Origin: Niebla homalea
Taxonomy: Eukaryota > Ascomycota > Lecanoromycetes > Lecanorales > Ramalinaceae
DNA: 64,000 nucleotides
Assembly (NCBI GenBank): GCA_019925105.1
Contig: JAHGAU010000012.1
Coordinates: 1,054,001 to 1,118,000 of the forward strand
Reading direction: 5' to 3'
Every line of letters begins with the position of its first letter. Positions within the stretch are counted from its first letter, which is position 1. Both the position numbers and the translations under genes were made by a program. The notes below the pieces were generated by a model. The model searched no databases and was not told where the DNA came from. It was given only the letters and a program-made list of their open reading frames with translations. Below are positions 10,714 to 21,696 of this stretch, piece by piece.

Positions 10714-11682
10714 TCACTGAGCATTGAATGAAGGCAATTCGTTTACCCAGGGTATTGCAGATTGAGCTCCCGGTCTTTCCACTGTTTTGGCTGCGGCCTG
10801 ATTCGCCCAGCCTATGGCTTTCGCAATGGCCGCCTCGCTTCGGTCTCTATCAAGCATCATTGCAACAGCATAGGCTCCCACGAATGTATCGCCTGCGGCT
10901 GTCGTGTCCTTCACCTTGACTTTCTTAGCAGCGAAGGTCTGTATGGGCTTTCCGTGGGATAAATAGCACACTCCTCTTGGCCCCAGCGTGATGATGATAT
11001 GGCGGGCACCAAGATCGAGAAGCGTCTTATGTTGAGCAGCGGCAGACGTCCAGTCTACACCATGCTCGTCATTTCCGGTGACGATGGAGGCCTCAGATTC
11101 ATTGACAATCAAGTGCGTAACAGCCTGGTAAGCCTCACGGGGCAACTTCTGAGCTGGCGCTGGATTCAGAAGCACCTCGATGTTGTTCTGGGTTGCAATC
11201 TTGAGAATCTGCAAGGTAGTGTCCAGCGGAATCTCCAACTGCAAGATGATCATATCAGGTAAAGGGGCCGGTAACTCTGTGAAGTCTGCTGGCTTCAGAC
11301 TAAAGTTCGCGCCGGGCGACATCAAGATTCTGTTCTCCCCAGACTGGTCCTCCACGATGATTACAGCGACGCCACTTTTCTCATCCTTGCGGACCCACAC
11401 TCCAGCAGCATCAATGCCATTTTCGCGCAAGCCCTTCAGTAGGTCTCCGCCGAACGAGTCATCGCCTACTGCCCCTACCATGGAAACTTTGACGGACCCA
11501 CTATTGAGATCATGCTGGCTGCGTGATAGCCTCGCACAGGCCACAGCCTGGTTAGCACCTTTACCACCGCAGCCTGTCGCAAATGATTGCGTTATGATAG
11601 TTTCACCTCCTTGCGGAACTCGAGCAGTCGTCGACACAAGGTCCAGGTTGAGAGATCCAATGATGCTAATATGGGGCGCCAT
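10714..11682 (-). CDS. Ribokinase (PfkB family)
   Basis: A single exon of 322 residues starting at ATG 11682. Ribokinase phosphorylates D-ribose at O5 with ATP, feeding the pentose phosphate pathway, and acts in the cytosol. It has the N-terminal SLNLDLV strand, the PfkB signature GCGGKGANQAVACARLSR around residues 37-54, and the C-terminal signature TTAAGDTFVGAYAV in which Asp265 is the expected catalytic base. Length matches yeast and bacterial ribokinases. The ribose-type sequence GGETIIT near residue 25 favours ribokinase over adenosine kinase or fructokinase. No introns and no obvious defects. Confidence 0.93.
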   Translation of the reverse strand: MAPHISIIGSLNLDLVSTTARVPQGGETIITQSFATGCGGKGANQAVACARLSRSQHDLNSGSVKVSMVGAVGDDSFGGDLLKGLRENGIDAAGVWVRKDEKSGVAVIIVEDQSGENRILMSPGANFSLKPADFTELPAPLPDMIILQLEIPLDTTLQILKIATQNNIEVLLNPAPAQKLPREAYQAVTHLIVNESEASIVTGNDEHGVDWTSAAAQHKTLLDLGARHIIITLGPRGVCYLSHGKPIQTFAAKKVKVKDTTAAGDTFVGAYAVAMMLDRDRSEAAIAKAIGWANQAAAKTVERPGAQSAIPWVNELPSFNAQ

Positions 11683-11831
11683 CTTGATACAGCGTGTGAA
11701 TGCCTAGATCATGGGTGTTTGTACATACATATTTGCACTATCGTCTCCATCATACGGAGTGTTGGCAGTGTGCCAAACGGAGGGAACGTCTGCAAAAGCA
11801 AGCGAGCCTTCGGAAGGGGATAAACCTTTTA

Positions 11832-12286
11832 GCGTGCTCAAAACTTATATCATTTCCTCGGCATTTTAATTCCACTACCTTAAACTCCTGCGCAGTAATT
11901 ACTATGGTACCATCAAATACGTCTCTTTTCGAATTAAGAGAATGAGATACGCGTCTTTAGATCTTCTTCTATAAGTTTTATGTACAAAAAATCTAGCAAA
12001 ACCCAAGAGTCCGACAAGACTGCCAGACTTTCCTTGAATCATATTGACGAGTTGAGGGTTTTGAGGGGGAAAGTGAAGCAGCTGCGGCTCGGTCAAGGTC
12101 CTCTAGAGGTAGGGATAGCATCAGCGTTGATTCACGAATAGATCGGGACTACCCACCCTCGCCGATGTTTGGAACAAAAAACCTTGCAGTTGTAAGGGGC
12201 TTGAGGGGGTCAAAAACTTTGGTGTAACTTCGGCTGCGCAGCGGGGTCTCGAAATGCCAAGGAAACGACATCGGTTTTGAGCACGC
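11832..12286. mobile_element. MITE-like element with TA target duplication (mariner type)
   Basis: The left end GCGTGCTCAAAAC (11832-11844) and the right end GTTTTGAGCACGC (12274-12286) are perfect inverted repeats of 13 bp, flanked on both sides by TA (11830-11831 and 12287-12288). The similarity continues inward: 17 of the next 24 positions match, and six of the seven mismatches are transitions. In five of those the left arm carries T or A where the right arm has C or G, which looks like repeat-induced point mutation on one side. The element is about 455 bp with no transposase frame and an A+T-rich left half. A TA duplication fits a Tc1/mariner-derived non-autonomous element. Confidence 0.7.
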
Positions 12287-12707
12287 TAATAATCATTTCC
12301 CCGTCGATTCCTCATTCCCCCCAGACGTTCGCTGGACATTCTGCCAAACATTGGTGTTGAATTAGGAGAAAAGTCCAAGTAATGTCAAAGGTCAGGTGAT
12401 GGAAGATGATGCGTTGAGGAGTAATTGTGATGTTCCCACCTATCCTATACCTCTAACAAGATGTATCACGAGCCTGTACAAGTGCAAATTGTAAGGTGTA
12501 TCTAAGATGCATGAAGGTTTTCAAGTTGTCTTGTGTGTCAATGACGGACAGACAAGGTATGATAATGTGGGACAGTTGTCATCATCACGACGTGATGAGA
12601 GTGGTGTCGAACCTCGTTACTTCCCGCTACTTCAGTTTACCTTGTGGGAAGTTGCATATCTAGGCCAATGCATTAAATAGAATTGCAAGGAACAATCAAG
12701 TTCTGAA
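12287..12707. other. Intergenic, promoter side of next gene
   Basis: Between the MITE-like element and the start codon at 12708 I see no coding frame or repeat. Confidence 0.4.
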
Positions 12708-13331
12708 ATGGATTTCTTCCCAAAGTCCATGGCGATGTTCTATCCACCGTATCAGCAATACTATGACATGGACTGGGCCCTGCAGCAGGCAAAGATGATT
12801 CATCGGTTTCGCAATGTTCGAGAACCCCCAATCAAAGATGCGCAGCATGACAAACAGATGAAGTGGCTGCTGATAAGTGAGCAATTCCATGGGAGATGGA
12901 GCGACAGCTCGTTGATCCATGCACTGGTAAGCACACAGCATCAACCTACTGTCCAGGGTACTGATCCCTGAAAAAGGTGGATATCGAGCAAGCGTTTGGG
13001 CTGAACATCATTCAATATGGCGGTCGGGATAAGAGCCATCGAACCTGGGTCAAGTTCTTTGAGGTTTGTCACCCACTCCGTGCTCCAGTGTTGATCGCTC
13101 ATGCGCAAACAGGCAGACAACCGCCAGTTTGAGGGCCGTGGCAACCTGATCTTCGTGCTCTGGCTTCATGAAGATTACGCTGTGACTCCGGTTGATGGGT
13201 TCTTCTATCAAGTGGGACAGCATCTGCGCCATCAAGCGACGCCGCCGGAGATGTCTTTCGCGCCGGGAGAGGAGATCGTCTTTCATGATGGCGAGCTCAC
13301 CGAATGGGCTAGCAAATCTCTTGCATCTTGA
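12708..13331 (+). CDS. Hypothetical protein, three exons
   Basis: Exons 12708-12926, 12977-13063 and 13113-13331 sum to 174 residues. Donors are GTAAGC and GTTTGT, and all joins are in phase 0. I do not recognise the family. The product is small and soluble, with no signal peptide or membrane segment. It has aromatic-rich stretches (MAMFYPPYQQYYDMDWALQQ near the N-terminus and NLIFVLWLHEDYAVTPVDGF in the last exon). The consistent phase of three exons and the dense aromatic content argue for a real gene. It precedes another unrecognised gene on the same strand, but the two proteins are not visibly related. Confidence 0.6.
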
Positions 13332-13776
13332 GGAGCTGTGAATCGTCATCAGGTCATGGCCACATTAAAGTGATGCTCTGGAATATGGATCAATATGGCG
13401 CGGCGGACGAATTGCACTTGCCGAGTCATGTTTCGTAGACCAGGTTGCCCGTTGAGAGATGATCTATGGAACACGAGGTAGGATTTCTTTCACATGATCC
13501 AAGGAGCCTGATTACGGCGGCGCGTGTGAAGGCCTTCAACTGGTGTCACGTTTAAAATGAGCAGACTTATGACGTCGCTTTGCAAGAATACTAGCTCTAT
13601 CCTTGCCACCTTGCAGTAACAATTGTATTCCCTTATGAAGAACTTCAGAGTACACTTGAACGCTCTCCGAGAGTCAATTGGATCTCTGGCATAATATTCC
13701 ATGAATTTTCATAATTGGGGGAAGCGACTTCCAAACATTGAGATACGGCCCACATGACTTGCCTCTCCTGGCACAA
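13332..13776. other. Intergenic, nothing recognised
   Basis: A spacer of 445 bp between two unrecognised genes on the same strand. No repeat or RNA feature was seen. Confidence 0.4.
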
Positions 13777-14873
13777 ATGTCCAGGAATTGTACTCGTACA
13801 CTCTCCCCAGCAGAATCTTCCCAAGCCATGTTCCTAATCCCAGCAGACCAGTATATCATTGAAGGCCAATCAACCAGCAGTATCATTCACGGCAAGGATG
13901 AACCCAATGACGATTGGCTTGATCGAGTCGATGTCTTCATGAATGAGAAATGCAATAACCGGAAGGAGAAGACCGCACCTGTAAATCACGAACCTGAATT
14001 GAAGGACCTGAGTTGCGATCGCCATACATATTCAATGTGGTGGGACTTTCACACTGTCACTGAAGCAATGGTACGTCCAATGCTTGTCCACCGCATGCTC
14101 CAATGCATCAGGAAAAGGCATGGCTCCAGACAACACGAGCATCTCGCTGATCGTTTTATTTATTGCAGCGACGGCATCAATGCAAGGGCGCTCAGAGTGA
14201 GCTTGTGTTTCTGGGACTGGACTCGCATGGATCGTTTTGGGTCAAGGTATACAAGGTTGTCGACCCGGCCGAGTCCTTCTGCGACCGCAATTGTCGGATT
14301 GGCGGTCACCCACGACTGCCGGTGATGAAAACGCTGGAGGAAGTGGTGTGGTATCATCAGACTCTGGTATACACCTCCCTTCACTCTTCATTGCTCTGCG
14401 TTTGAACGAGATGCTGGTGTTTTGACTTCCACTGGTCTGTCCCTATCCTTGCCTCTTTTCTATTCAGCTTACTCTAAACTCCCCCACCCTTCCCCCCCGC
14501 CCCCTTCCCCCTTCCCCCTTCTCCTTCCTCTTTCTGCTACGAATCCACGAGCCATAGAGCGAGCATATCTTCAAGCTGACGAGCCATCCTTCTCACGTCA
14601 ATTCAGGAGACGGAGCAAGTCTTCATCAAATCTCACTCATACCGAATGCCTTCAGAGGACAATGATGCGGCGCCTCAGCCGATCCCCAGTACCAGAGATA
14701 TCATGGGGCTGTCCATGGGAGAGCAGGGTCCCGATGTTACGTCAGACCCTCAGGCAAAGCTGGAAGCCACGCGGGCTGTTGATAAGAGGCAAAGCGGGCT
14801 TACCCTGGAGACTGAGGTTGAAGGGCAGTGGATCTTGCTTGAAAGAATAAGCGAATGCCGTTCGTACGCCTGA
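13777..14873 (+). CDS. Hypothetical protein, three exons
   Basis: Exons 13777-14070, 14169-14366 and 14607-14873 give 251 residues. The first splice (GTACGT...TTGCAG) is good. The second uses GTATAC and an acceptor after a long pyrimidine tract, making a 240-nt intron; both joins are in phase 0. If that intron were retained the protein would stop at 14403-14405. I do not recognise the family. A Cys/His-containing segment (RRHQCKGAQ, SFCDRNCRIGGH) lies mid-protein; the C-terminus is hydrophilic with alternating Pro and acidic residues. No signal peptide is visible. Confidence 0.55.
14479..14530 (-). other. G-rich run on minus strand, quadruplex-capable
   Basis: The plus strand has a series of at least six C-runs of 3-7 bases separated by 1-3 bases, so the minus strand meets the usual G4 pattern several times over. 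It lies inside the 240-nt intron of the preceding gene, just ahead of the branch and acceptor region, where it doubles as a polypyrimidine tract. Confidence 0.7.
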
Positions 14874-15280
14874 GACTGAATGGAACCGAGGTATCGCTTT
14901 CAAGATTGCTTGAAAAAAAACAAGAGGTCTATGAGGATGGTGGCAAAGAAAAGCTGCAGGGGTGGGTGGAAATATGAAGCAGGGTAGGGATACTGTTGCT
15001 ATTGCATGGCTGGAAGCCAGCGCTATCGATGCTCTTGGAGCGGGGAAGAAATCGGGGTTCCATCCCTATCTAATACTGAATATCATAATGCATCAAGTTC
15101 ATACTGCTTGCTATTCCAATCAAGCCATGCTCACTGCTCTTGCTCCAATACAAGCAACACAACCACTCCACCCAGTGCACTGAACTCAGTGATACCCTCA
15201 CCGAAGGCGCCATTTTAAATGCATTCTAATGCGCGCTGAGTTTGTATGGACAGTTGGACAAGTGCTTCGTGACGCGGATT
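14874..15280. other. Intergenic between convergent genes
   Basis: This 407-bp spacer separates two genes that point toward each other. It should hold both polyadenylation regions. No other feature was seen. Confidence 0.4.
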
Positions 15281-17781
15281 TTACATGATGCGTTCGTGGT
15301 GATGACTGCGATGCGATGATTGAGAGCTTACTCTTCGCCGAAGGACAGCGGACGCCTCAATACTCTTCGACCATATTCGTACCTTTCTATCATCTCCACC
15401 GGAGGCGAACATAGTCGGATTGGCTGGGTTCCAGGACACCGTGTTGACGCACCCATGAGTGTGGCCTTCGAGGGTTTCGATGAGCGTCCCATTCTCCTTG
15501 TGCCATATGTATATTTTTGAATCTATGCACTTGTCAATCATTTCCACTGAGAACTTTGCTCTGCATGAGGAAGATCCTACTTGAGCTACCACTGACAACG
15601 AGCCCTTCGTCTGCCCCGCCAAAAGCACTGCGGATGACGAAATCTTCCTGATGCTGACCGGTGTACTTGCGAATGATATTAGCGGTCTCGATATCGATGA
15701 GGTGGATTTCATCGTTAGCCATGTTGATCAACATGGTCCTCGAGTCCCGGCTCACGTTTATGCATGTCATGCGGTGCGAGACCTTGATGCTGTACTCCTC
15801 AGCTTTGGTGGAGAGATTGTAAACAGTAACATAGCGTTCAGACGACATCACAATGAGCTTAGCCCCATCCGGGGTGATGGCGCAGTCTTGGGTTCGTAGA
15901 TCTGAGGGCCAGCTGAAGGACTCCTGTCCGTCAACAGATCTTAACCACAATTGTGCACGCTTGTCAAGCGAGCCTGTGACGATGTTCAAACCATCCGGAG
16001 TCCAAGCAGCGGTGGTTACAGCTTGCTCTTGGTGATCTATCACTTGAATGCATCGTCCTGTGACTACATCCCAGATTCGTGCTTTTGCATCTTGCGAGCA
16101 TGTTATCAGTTTCGCATCATCTGGACTCCAGCAAGTGTAGACAACAGGATCGTGATGATCAAACAGCCGATGTCGAACCTCGAATGTACGGGTTTCGTAG
16201 ATGAGGACTGTTCTTGACTGGCCGCAAGTCGCAAGGTATCTGCCGTTATGGGAGAAGTTGACATACCAGACCTCGCCTTCGTTGTGTGAGAGCTCTATGG
16301 ACGTCCGCAAAGGGAATTCGTTCTGATCACAAATATGATCCATGAACAGGGATGGAGGTCTTAGCCTTGAAGGATTATGATACAGACACCTTGCAATCTG
16401 TCCTCGGTGCACCTGATGTAAGAGGTCTGCAAGCCGGTGCTGAGGTATCATGGCCGAAGGAGACACTGATTCTAGAGGGTTTAGAGCCTACTCATCCCAT
16501 GGGCAATCTATAACTCACTCGATAGCTCTATAAGAAGCTTCTGCCGTCCTTCCACAATAGCAGACCAGTCCTGATTGTCTGATGATTGCGAAACCAGTAA
16601 CCTGTGGAGGTCAGCTATGATCAGTCGTTCCGGGACCATCTCCGTGAGCTTTGGACAGGCAACAGATCGCAAGCTTACCCTGAAAGGGCATTGAGCCGCC
16701 GGGCGTCGTAGTTCAAAGGCTGCAACTCGGTCTGGAGCACATGTATTGCTTGCCCTTTAAGATTTCTCCGTAAAAGCTCCACATATTTCTGTTCCCGTAT
16801 GAGGAACCTCAATTCCTCCCCATCAGCATCCTTTATCAGCTTCAGGCGCGTAGGCTCAGGTGTGTGTCCATTGCTTATCCTCACACCTCCCCCGTCTGGT
16901 TCCATCGAGCTCCCGAACAGCAGCGATTCCGCGTCAGACCATTTCCCCTCAAGGATGGCATGCCTGAAGGCTATTACTTCTTGACTCTCTACCCGATAGC
17001 CGCTTTCGTGGCAAAGCCGCTCGGCAGCCTCATTATACCCCAGATCCTCAAGACCTTGGATGAGCAGTCTCGTCACCTCTCCCCGATCATGTCCAAAGAA
17101 ATCTGAATCTCTTTGTCTTGACTTCGAGGCCGAATGGCCATTAGTATGGGTAGAGCTGACGTCATCGGCGGAGGGTCCATGTCTATTCGTGCCGTTTGTA
17201 AAGCCGTTCTTATGGGGAGGAGAAGATGACCCATTTGTGTGACGAGAGGTACCATTTGTAGATACAGGAAACTCGTGTCGCATGTCTTGAGTCATAAGGC
17301 GACGGCGTTTGGATGCCGGAGGGGCTTCTCGCGGATGAAGAAGGTCTTCAGCCTCAGAGCCTGCCGCTGAAGCCTGCCCTTGGGACAGGTATGTATTCGC
17401 AGTAATTCCTTGAATCCCTGGTGACCCGCCGCTCTCAGTAGAAGGGCTCCTTCGCCGACGCCGGGATCGGGTATTCAGGCCGAGATCTGCTGCTCCGGCA
17501 GTAGATTGTGTTTCAGCAGGAGGCAAATGGCCAGTCTCTTGATCTAGAAAGAGGCTGGTTGGGTGGGGATTAATGCGGGACTGGGCATAAGTTTCCTGGG
17601 AAGTAGGAGTTGAGGAGGTCGGATTGAATGGGTCGTCGGGGGTGATTGGGGTATAATGTCTCTGGGGGGCCTCGTCGGCCAGGACGACAAAAGCGGAGCG
17701 ACCGCGTGCCGGATGTTCAAGCTTGGGAGCCCAAGCTGACGGTTTTTGTAAGGGGCGTGTGATGGAGTGCGGAGGACTGAC
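15281..17781 (-). CDS. Gid7/WDR26 homologue, GID/CTLH E3 ligase scaffold
   Basis: Exons (5' to 3') about 17781-16679, 16601-16519, 16465-15581 and 15522-15281. All three introns (GTAAGC, GTGAGT and GTAGGA donors) join in phase. The protein has a Ser/Thr/Asn-rich N-terminus with RSRRRRRS and KRRRL basic patches. Next comes a LisH-CTLH region (VTRLLIQGLEDLGYNEAAER, then FRHAILEGKW), then at least six WD40 blades (for example TCWSPDDAKLITCSQDAKAR and VNTVSWNPANPTMFASGGDD). This order is that of Gid7/WDR26, which supports the CTLH ubiquitin ligase that in yeast degrades gluconeogenic enzymes. The 5' end is unresolved: the frame stays open from 17781, but its first ATG is only at 17295, after the basic patch. 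An upstream coding exon is likely. Confidence 0.85.
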
Positions 17782-19217
17782 TCAAGCAAGAGAGACGCTC
17801 CTCAATTACCCCGGCATGTGTATGATAAACGGCGAAAGACCTGCGTTATCTTGTCAGTATACGGAGGAGGATATGAAGAACGAGAGAGCTTGGTGGGGGG
17901 CTTACTGATGTTTAGGTGATGTCTATACTGCTCTGTTCGAGCAAGATTGGCTTATTTTTTCCGGCTACAGGCACCAGACGGGGACGAAAGGAGAGGGGAA
18001 AGCCAGGTGAATATCCAGATGGAGATTGATCCGACGATGAAGCAGTGGATTGTAAGAGTGCTGTTGATGGTATGTTACGCACATGAGAGCTCCAGTATAG
18101 CATAAGATAAGATGGGGGGAGTCACGAAGGTGAAGACTGAAGAGGTGGAACCCTCCTAGCTTAAGATGCTGGTTTGATATAGCCTAGGCAAACTAAGCCC
18201 ACTTAGGCCATCTTCCACTGCCTGTGCGTAGGCATATCTGCAGCTTTACGCATAGCACTACCAATCAAGAAATGACGAGTTGCATGGGGAAGGACGTGGT
18301 TTGTACTCGCTATTTCAATTGTCTAGAGGGTGTGTACATGTTACAATGGTTGCCTTTTGGTAGGCGGACGGTTTGCCTTGATTGGTCATGTTCAAGTCAT
18401 GCGGAGGCATCACACTGCCAATCTACCGTGACACTTCCTTACTCAAATCTGAGCTTTCCTTCTTAGTGCAGTCGCATACTCTGCCGCGGTGGATGATCCT
18501 TGGGTTAGCCAGAGGTTCCTTGGCTGACTTGGGTTGGATGACTGCGGAAGAGCTAGCTGTGGTGGCTGAGGAACTGTGATGGCGAAACGCCTGGCTATTT
18601 TCGAAGTGAAGGAAATAGCGCAAGGGGGATGCATACGGTGACTTTTATTGGGCTGGTTGAACATGGCAAATGCAAACGAGATTATCGTTGCATCGCTGGC
18701 GAGGCTGGTACCTGATGATGGATAGGTGGTGATAGCTGGCTGCAGCCATAGTGGGGGGTGGGTATTGGGATTGTGGGGGTTGCTGATAGGCAGGATTTTG
18801 GCTCGAGTCTCCTTAGCTCTCGCCCAAATCTGTAGTGGGCAAGGGGGAGGCTTGGCGTTGTCTAGCAGTACCTTAGCCCTTATTGCCGGACTGATCGAGT
18901 CGTCATGAGCTCCCATCCTTTCAGAACCAATCACAGTGCTTCTATCTATTACCTATCAGTTCGGAGAAGAAGCCACAGATCCTATACTCAGACAGGTGGA
19001 CGGTTCAGAGCTTGGCCGAGGGTGCTCGATTGGCAACAGCTCGCTTCTGCTGGAGCTGGTCAGCCTAAGCTCTTACCATTCCTTTTGAGGTCCAGAAGCT
19101 CCCATTACGACACTTGCCCAGTCGTGCAAACCTTGCTCCGCACTCTCAAATCGTCGAGGATTAGCTGTACCTCCCATCGATCCAGCCTTACAATGTGTGA
19201 CATCGTCTGCACCGACA
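17782..19217. other. Intergenic; probably 5' exon of Gid7 homologue and VMA1 promoter
   Basis: An ATG-initiated 63-codon frame on the minus strand (18103-17912), rich in Ser and Pro, could be an upstream exon of the Gid7 homologue. A good branch and acceptor (CTGAC...CGCAG) lies near 17845, but I could not find an in-phase join. The rest (18104-19217) is the divergent promoter region with no supported gene. Confidence 0.35.
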
Positions 19218-21164
19218 ATGCCGTCAAAGAAAGACACCAAAAGAGCTCGCCAGGAGGCAGGTGAAGAACAATATGGATCCATCTTCTCCGTGGCGGGACC
19301 TGTCATTGTGGCGGAAAACATGATTGGGGTGGCTATGTACGAATTGGTGCGGGTAGGGCACGACTCATTGGTGGGGGAGGTCATCAGGATTGAAGCAGAC
19401 AAAGCAACGGTGCAGGTCTATGAAGAGACGGCTGGAGTGACGGTGGGAGACCCTGTTGTCCGCACAGGAAAACCACTGTCTGTCGAACTGGGTCCTGGTC
19501 TTATGGAGACAATCTACGATGGCATTCAGCGTCCGCTTCGAAGCATTTCGAGCGTGGCCGACTCGATATACATACCTCGTGGCATTTCCGTGCCGGCGTT
19601 GAGCAGAGAGATCAAATGGGACTTTACACCGGGTGATTACAAGGTTGGCGATCACATCACAGGAGGCGACATCTTTGGCAGCGTCTACGAGAACAGTTTG
19701 CTAGACGACCACAAGATCCTGCTACCACCGCGTGCAAAGGGGACAATCACTCACATAGCCGAGAAGGGCAGCTACACCGTGGAGGACAAGGTGCTGGAGC
19801 TGGAGTTCGACGGTAAGAAATCGGATTACACCATGATGCACACATGGCCCGTTCGGGTGCCCAGACCCAGCAGTGAGAAAGTGCCATCCGACTCGCCTTT
19901 CATCGTCGGCCAGCGTGTCCTCGATGCCTTGTTTCCTAGCGTCCAGGGAGGAACGGTCTGTATTCCTGGCGCTTTCGGCTGCGGCAAGACCGTCATCAGT
20001 CAATCCGTGTCCAAGTTCTCGAACAGCGATATCATCATCTATGTAGGATGCGGCGAGCGGGGCAATGAAATGGCTGAGGTGCTCATGGATTTCCCAGATG
20101 TGAGCCTGTTCTTTCACAATGCATCCAAGCACGACGACTGACATTCATTGTAGCTTGAGATTGAGATTCAAGGCCGCAAGGAGCCGATCATGAAGCGAAC
20201 ATCTCTAATTGCTAACACTTCCAATATGCCCGTAGCAGCTCGGGAGGCATCAATCTACACAGGGATCACCGTCGCCGAGTATTTCCGTGACCAAGGCAAG
20301 AATGTAGCGATGATGGCGGACTCAACTTCAAGGTGGGCCGAAGCTCTCCGTGAAATCTCTGGTCGATTAGGGGAGATGCCTGCAGATCAGGGTTTCCCCG
20401 CCTACCTGGGGGCAAAATTGGCATCATTCTACGAGCGTGCTGGACAAGTCTATGCTCTTGGAAGCCCCGAACGAAAGGGTAGTATCAGTATTGTAGGTGC
20501 TGTCAGTCCCCCTGGTGGCGACTTCTCGGATCCAGTGACTAGCAGTACCTTGGGTATTGTGCAAGTCTTTTGGGGGCTGGACAAGAAATTGGCGCAACGA
20601 AAGCATTTCCCGTCTATAAACACATCAGCATCGTACACGAAATACACATCCATCCTCGACAAATTCTACGAGAAGGATCATGCCGAGTTTCCCAAGCTTC
20701 GAGACCGCATCCGAGAGCTGCTGTCCAGCGCAGAGGATCTGGAGCAAGTCGTGCAGCTTGTGGGCAAATCAGCTCTCGGAGACCCGGACAAGATCACCTT
20801 GGACGTGGCAGGCCTCCTGAAAGACGATTTTCTTCAGCAAAACGGGTACAGTGACTACGATCAGTACTGTCCAATGTGGAAGACCGAGTACATGATGAGG
20901 GCCTTTATGGGCTTCCATGACGAAAGTCAAAAGGCCGTCTCGCAGGGTCACAGTTGGAGCAAGGTCCGAGAATCGACGAGCGAGATTCAGAATGATCTGC
21001 GAAGCATGAAGTTTGAGTTGCCAACAGATGGTGAGGAGAAGATCTCAAAGAAGGTAAGCAAGCTGGCAGGTACACTGTATGATCCATATAGACTGACACC
21101 GCTATAGTATGATGAGCTGCTCCAAAGACTGGGTGAGAAATTCGCTTCGGTCACTGACGAGTAA
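19218..21164 (+). CDS. vma1: V-type ATPase catalytic subunit A
   Basis: Exons 19218-20099, 20154-21053 and 21108-21164 give 612 residues, the normal length for a fungal subunit A without intein. The enzyme's V1 head hydrolyses ATP to pump protons into vacuoles and Golgi-derived compartments. Visible signatures: [20 protein letters not shown] at the N-terminal barrel, Walker A GAFGCGKT at residues 251-258, [14 protein letters not shown], and [20 protein letters not shown]. The C-terminal helical part ends [12 protein letters not shown]. The yeast intein insertion point after the P-loop Gly-Cys is uninterrupted. The N-terminus ([20 protein letters not shown]) is more basic than usual; the ATG at 19218 is the only in-frame Met before the conserved barrel. 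Confidence 0.96.
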
Positions 21165-21696
21165 ACGTGTACATATGATAGGCTGGGTCCTCTTGGGCGG
21201 AAATGAAGAATGGAGGTTGCTCGCTGCCAAAGTTTTGATTGTAAACTTAGCCGTGAAGCATAGCCGTGGAATCCAATTCTTGCACCTCTGATCATACGGC
21301 ACTCCAAACTCTTTTTGGCTTCGGAGTGGACATCAAGATGCATGATCCATGTTCCATTTCTGATTCGTACAAACAATAGGAAGATGCTCAGGAGACCTGA
21401 TTTGAACATTACCGTCACTCTCGTTAGGAGCAAAGACAGTTGAAATGCAATTTGGTAGATAATGATCCGTTTCGGGGCAAAGCGCGGCACCAGCCACAGC
21501 AAGCGGAGACTAGACTAGACAGGGGATGCTATCAAAATACGTACTCCTAGTCGGCGAGCCCTCACAACACCCGTGACTTTCCAAACCTCGACCCCCGTGA
21601 TACATGATACCCATTTGCTTCTTGCGTCTTCCATTGCACTGCCTTGGTCTTCTTCGACCGCCATTCAATTTTTGATTCTTTGATACCCCCTTTATC
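21165..21696. other. Intergenic, nothing recognised
   Basis: A 532-bp spacer between two genes on the same strand. It should hold the VMA1 3'UTR and the VPS1 promoter. No repeats or RNA genes were seen. Confidence 0.4.

Noticed and set aside
18443..18934. A 163-codon minus-strand frame upstream of VMA1
   Set aside because: No family likeness, no orthologue-like motif, Pro/Ser-rich translation of promoter DNA, and no supporting splice signals.
19962..19996. Possible intein in V-ATPase subunit A
   Set aside because: The P-loop GAFGCGKT is contiguous and the total length is normal, so no intein is present.
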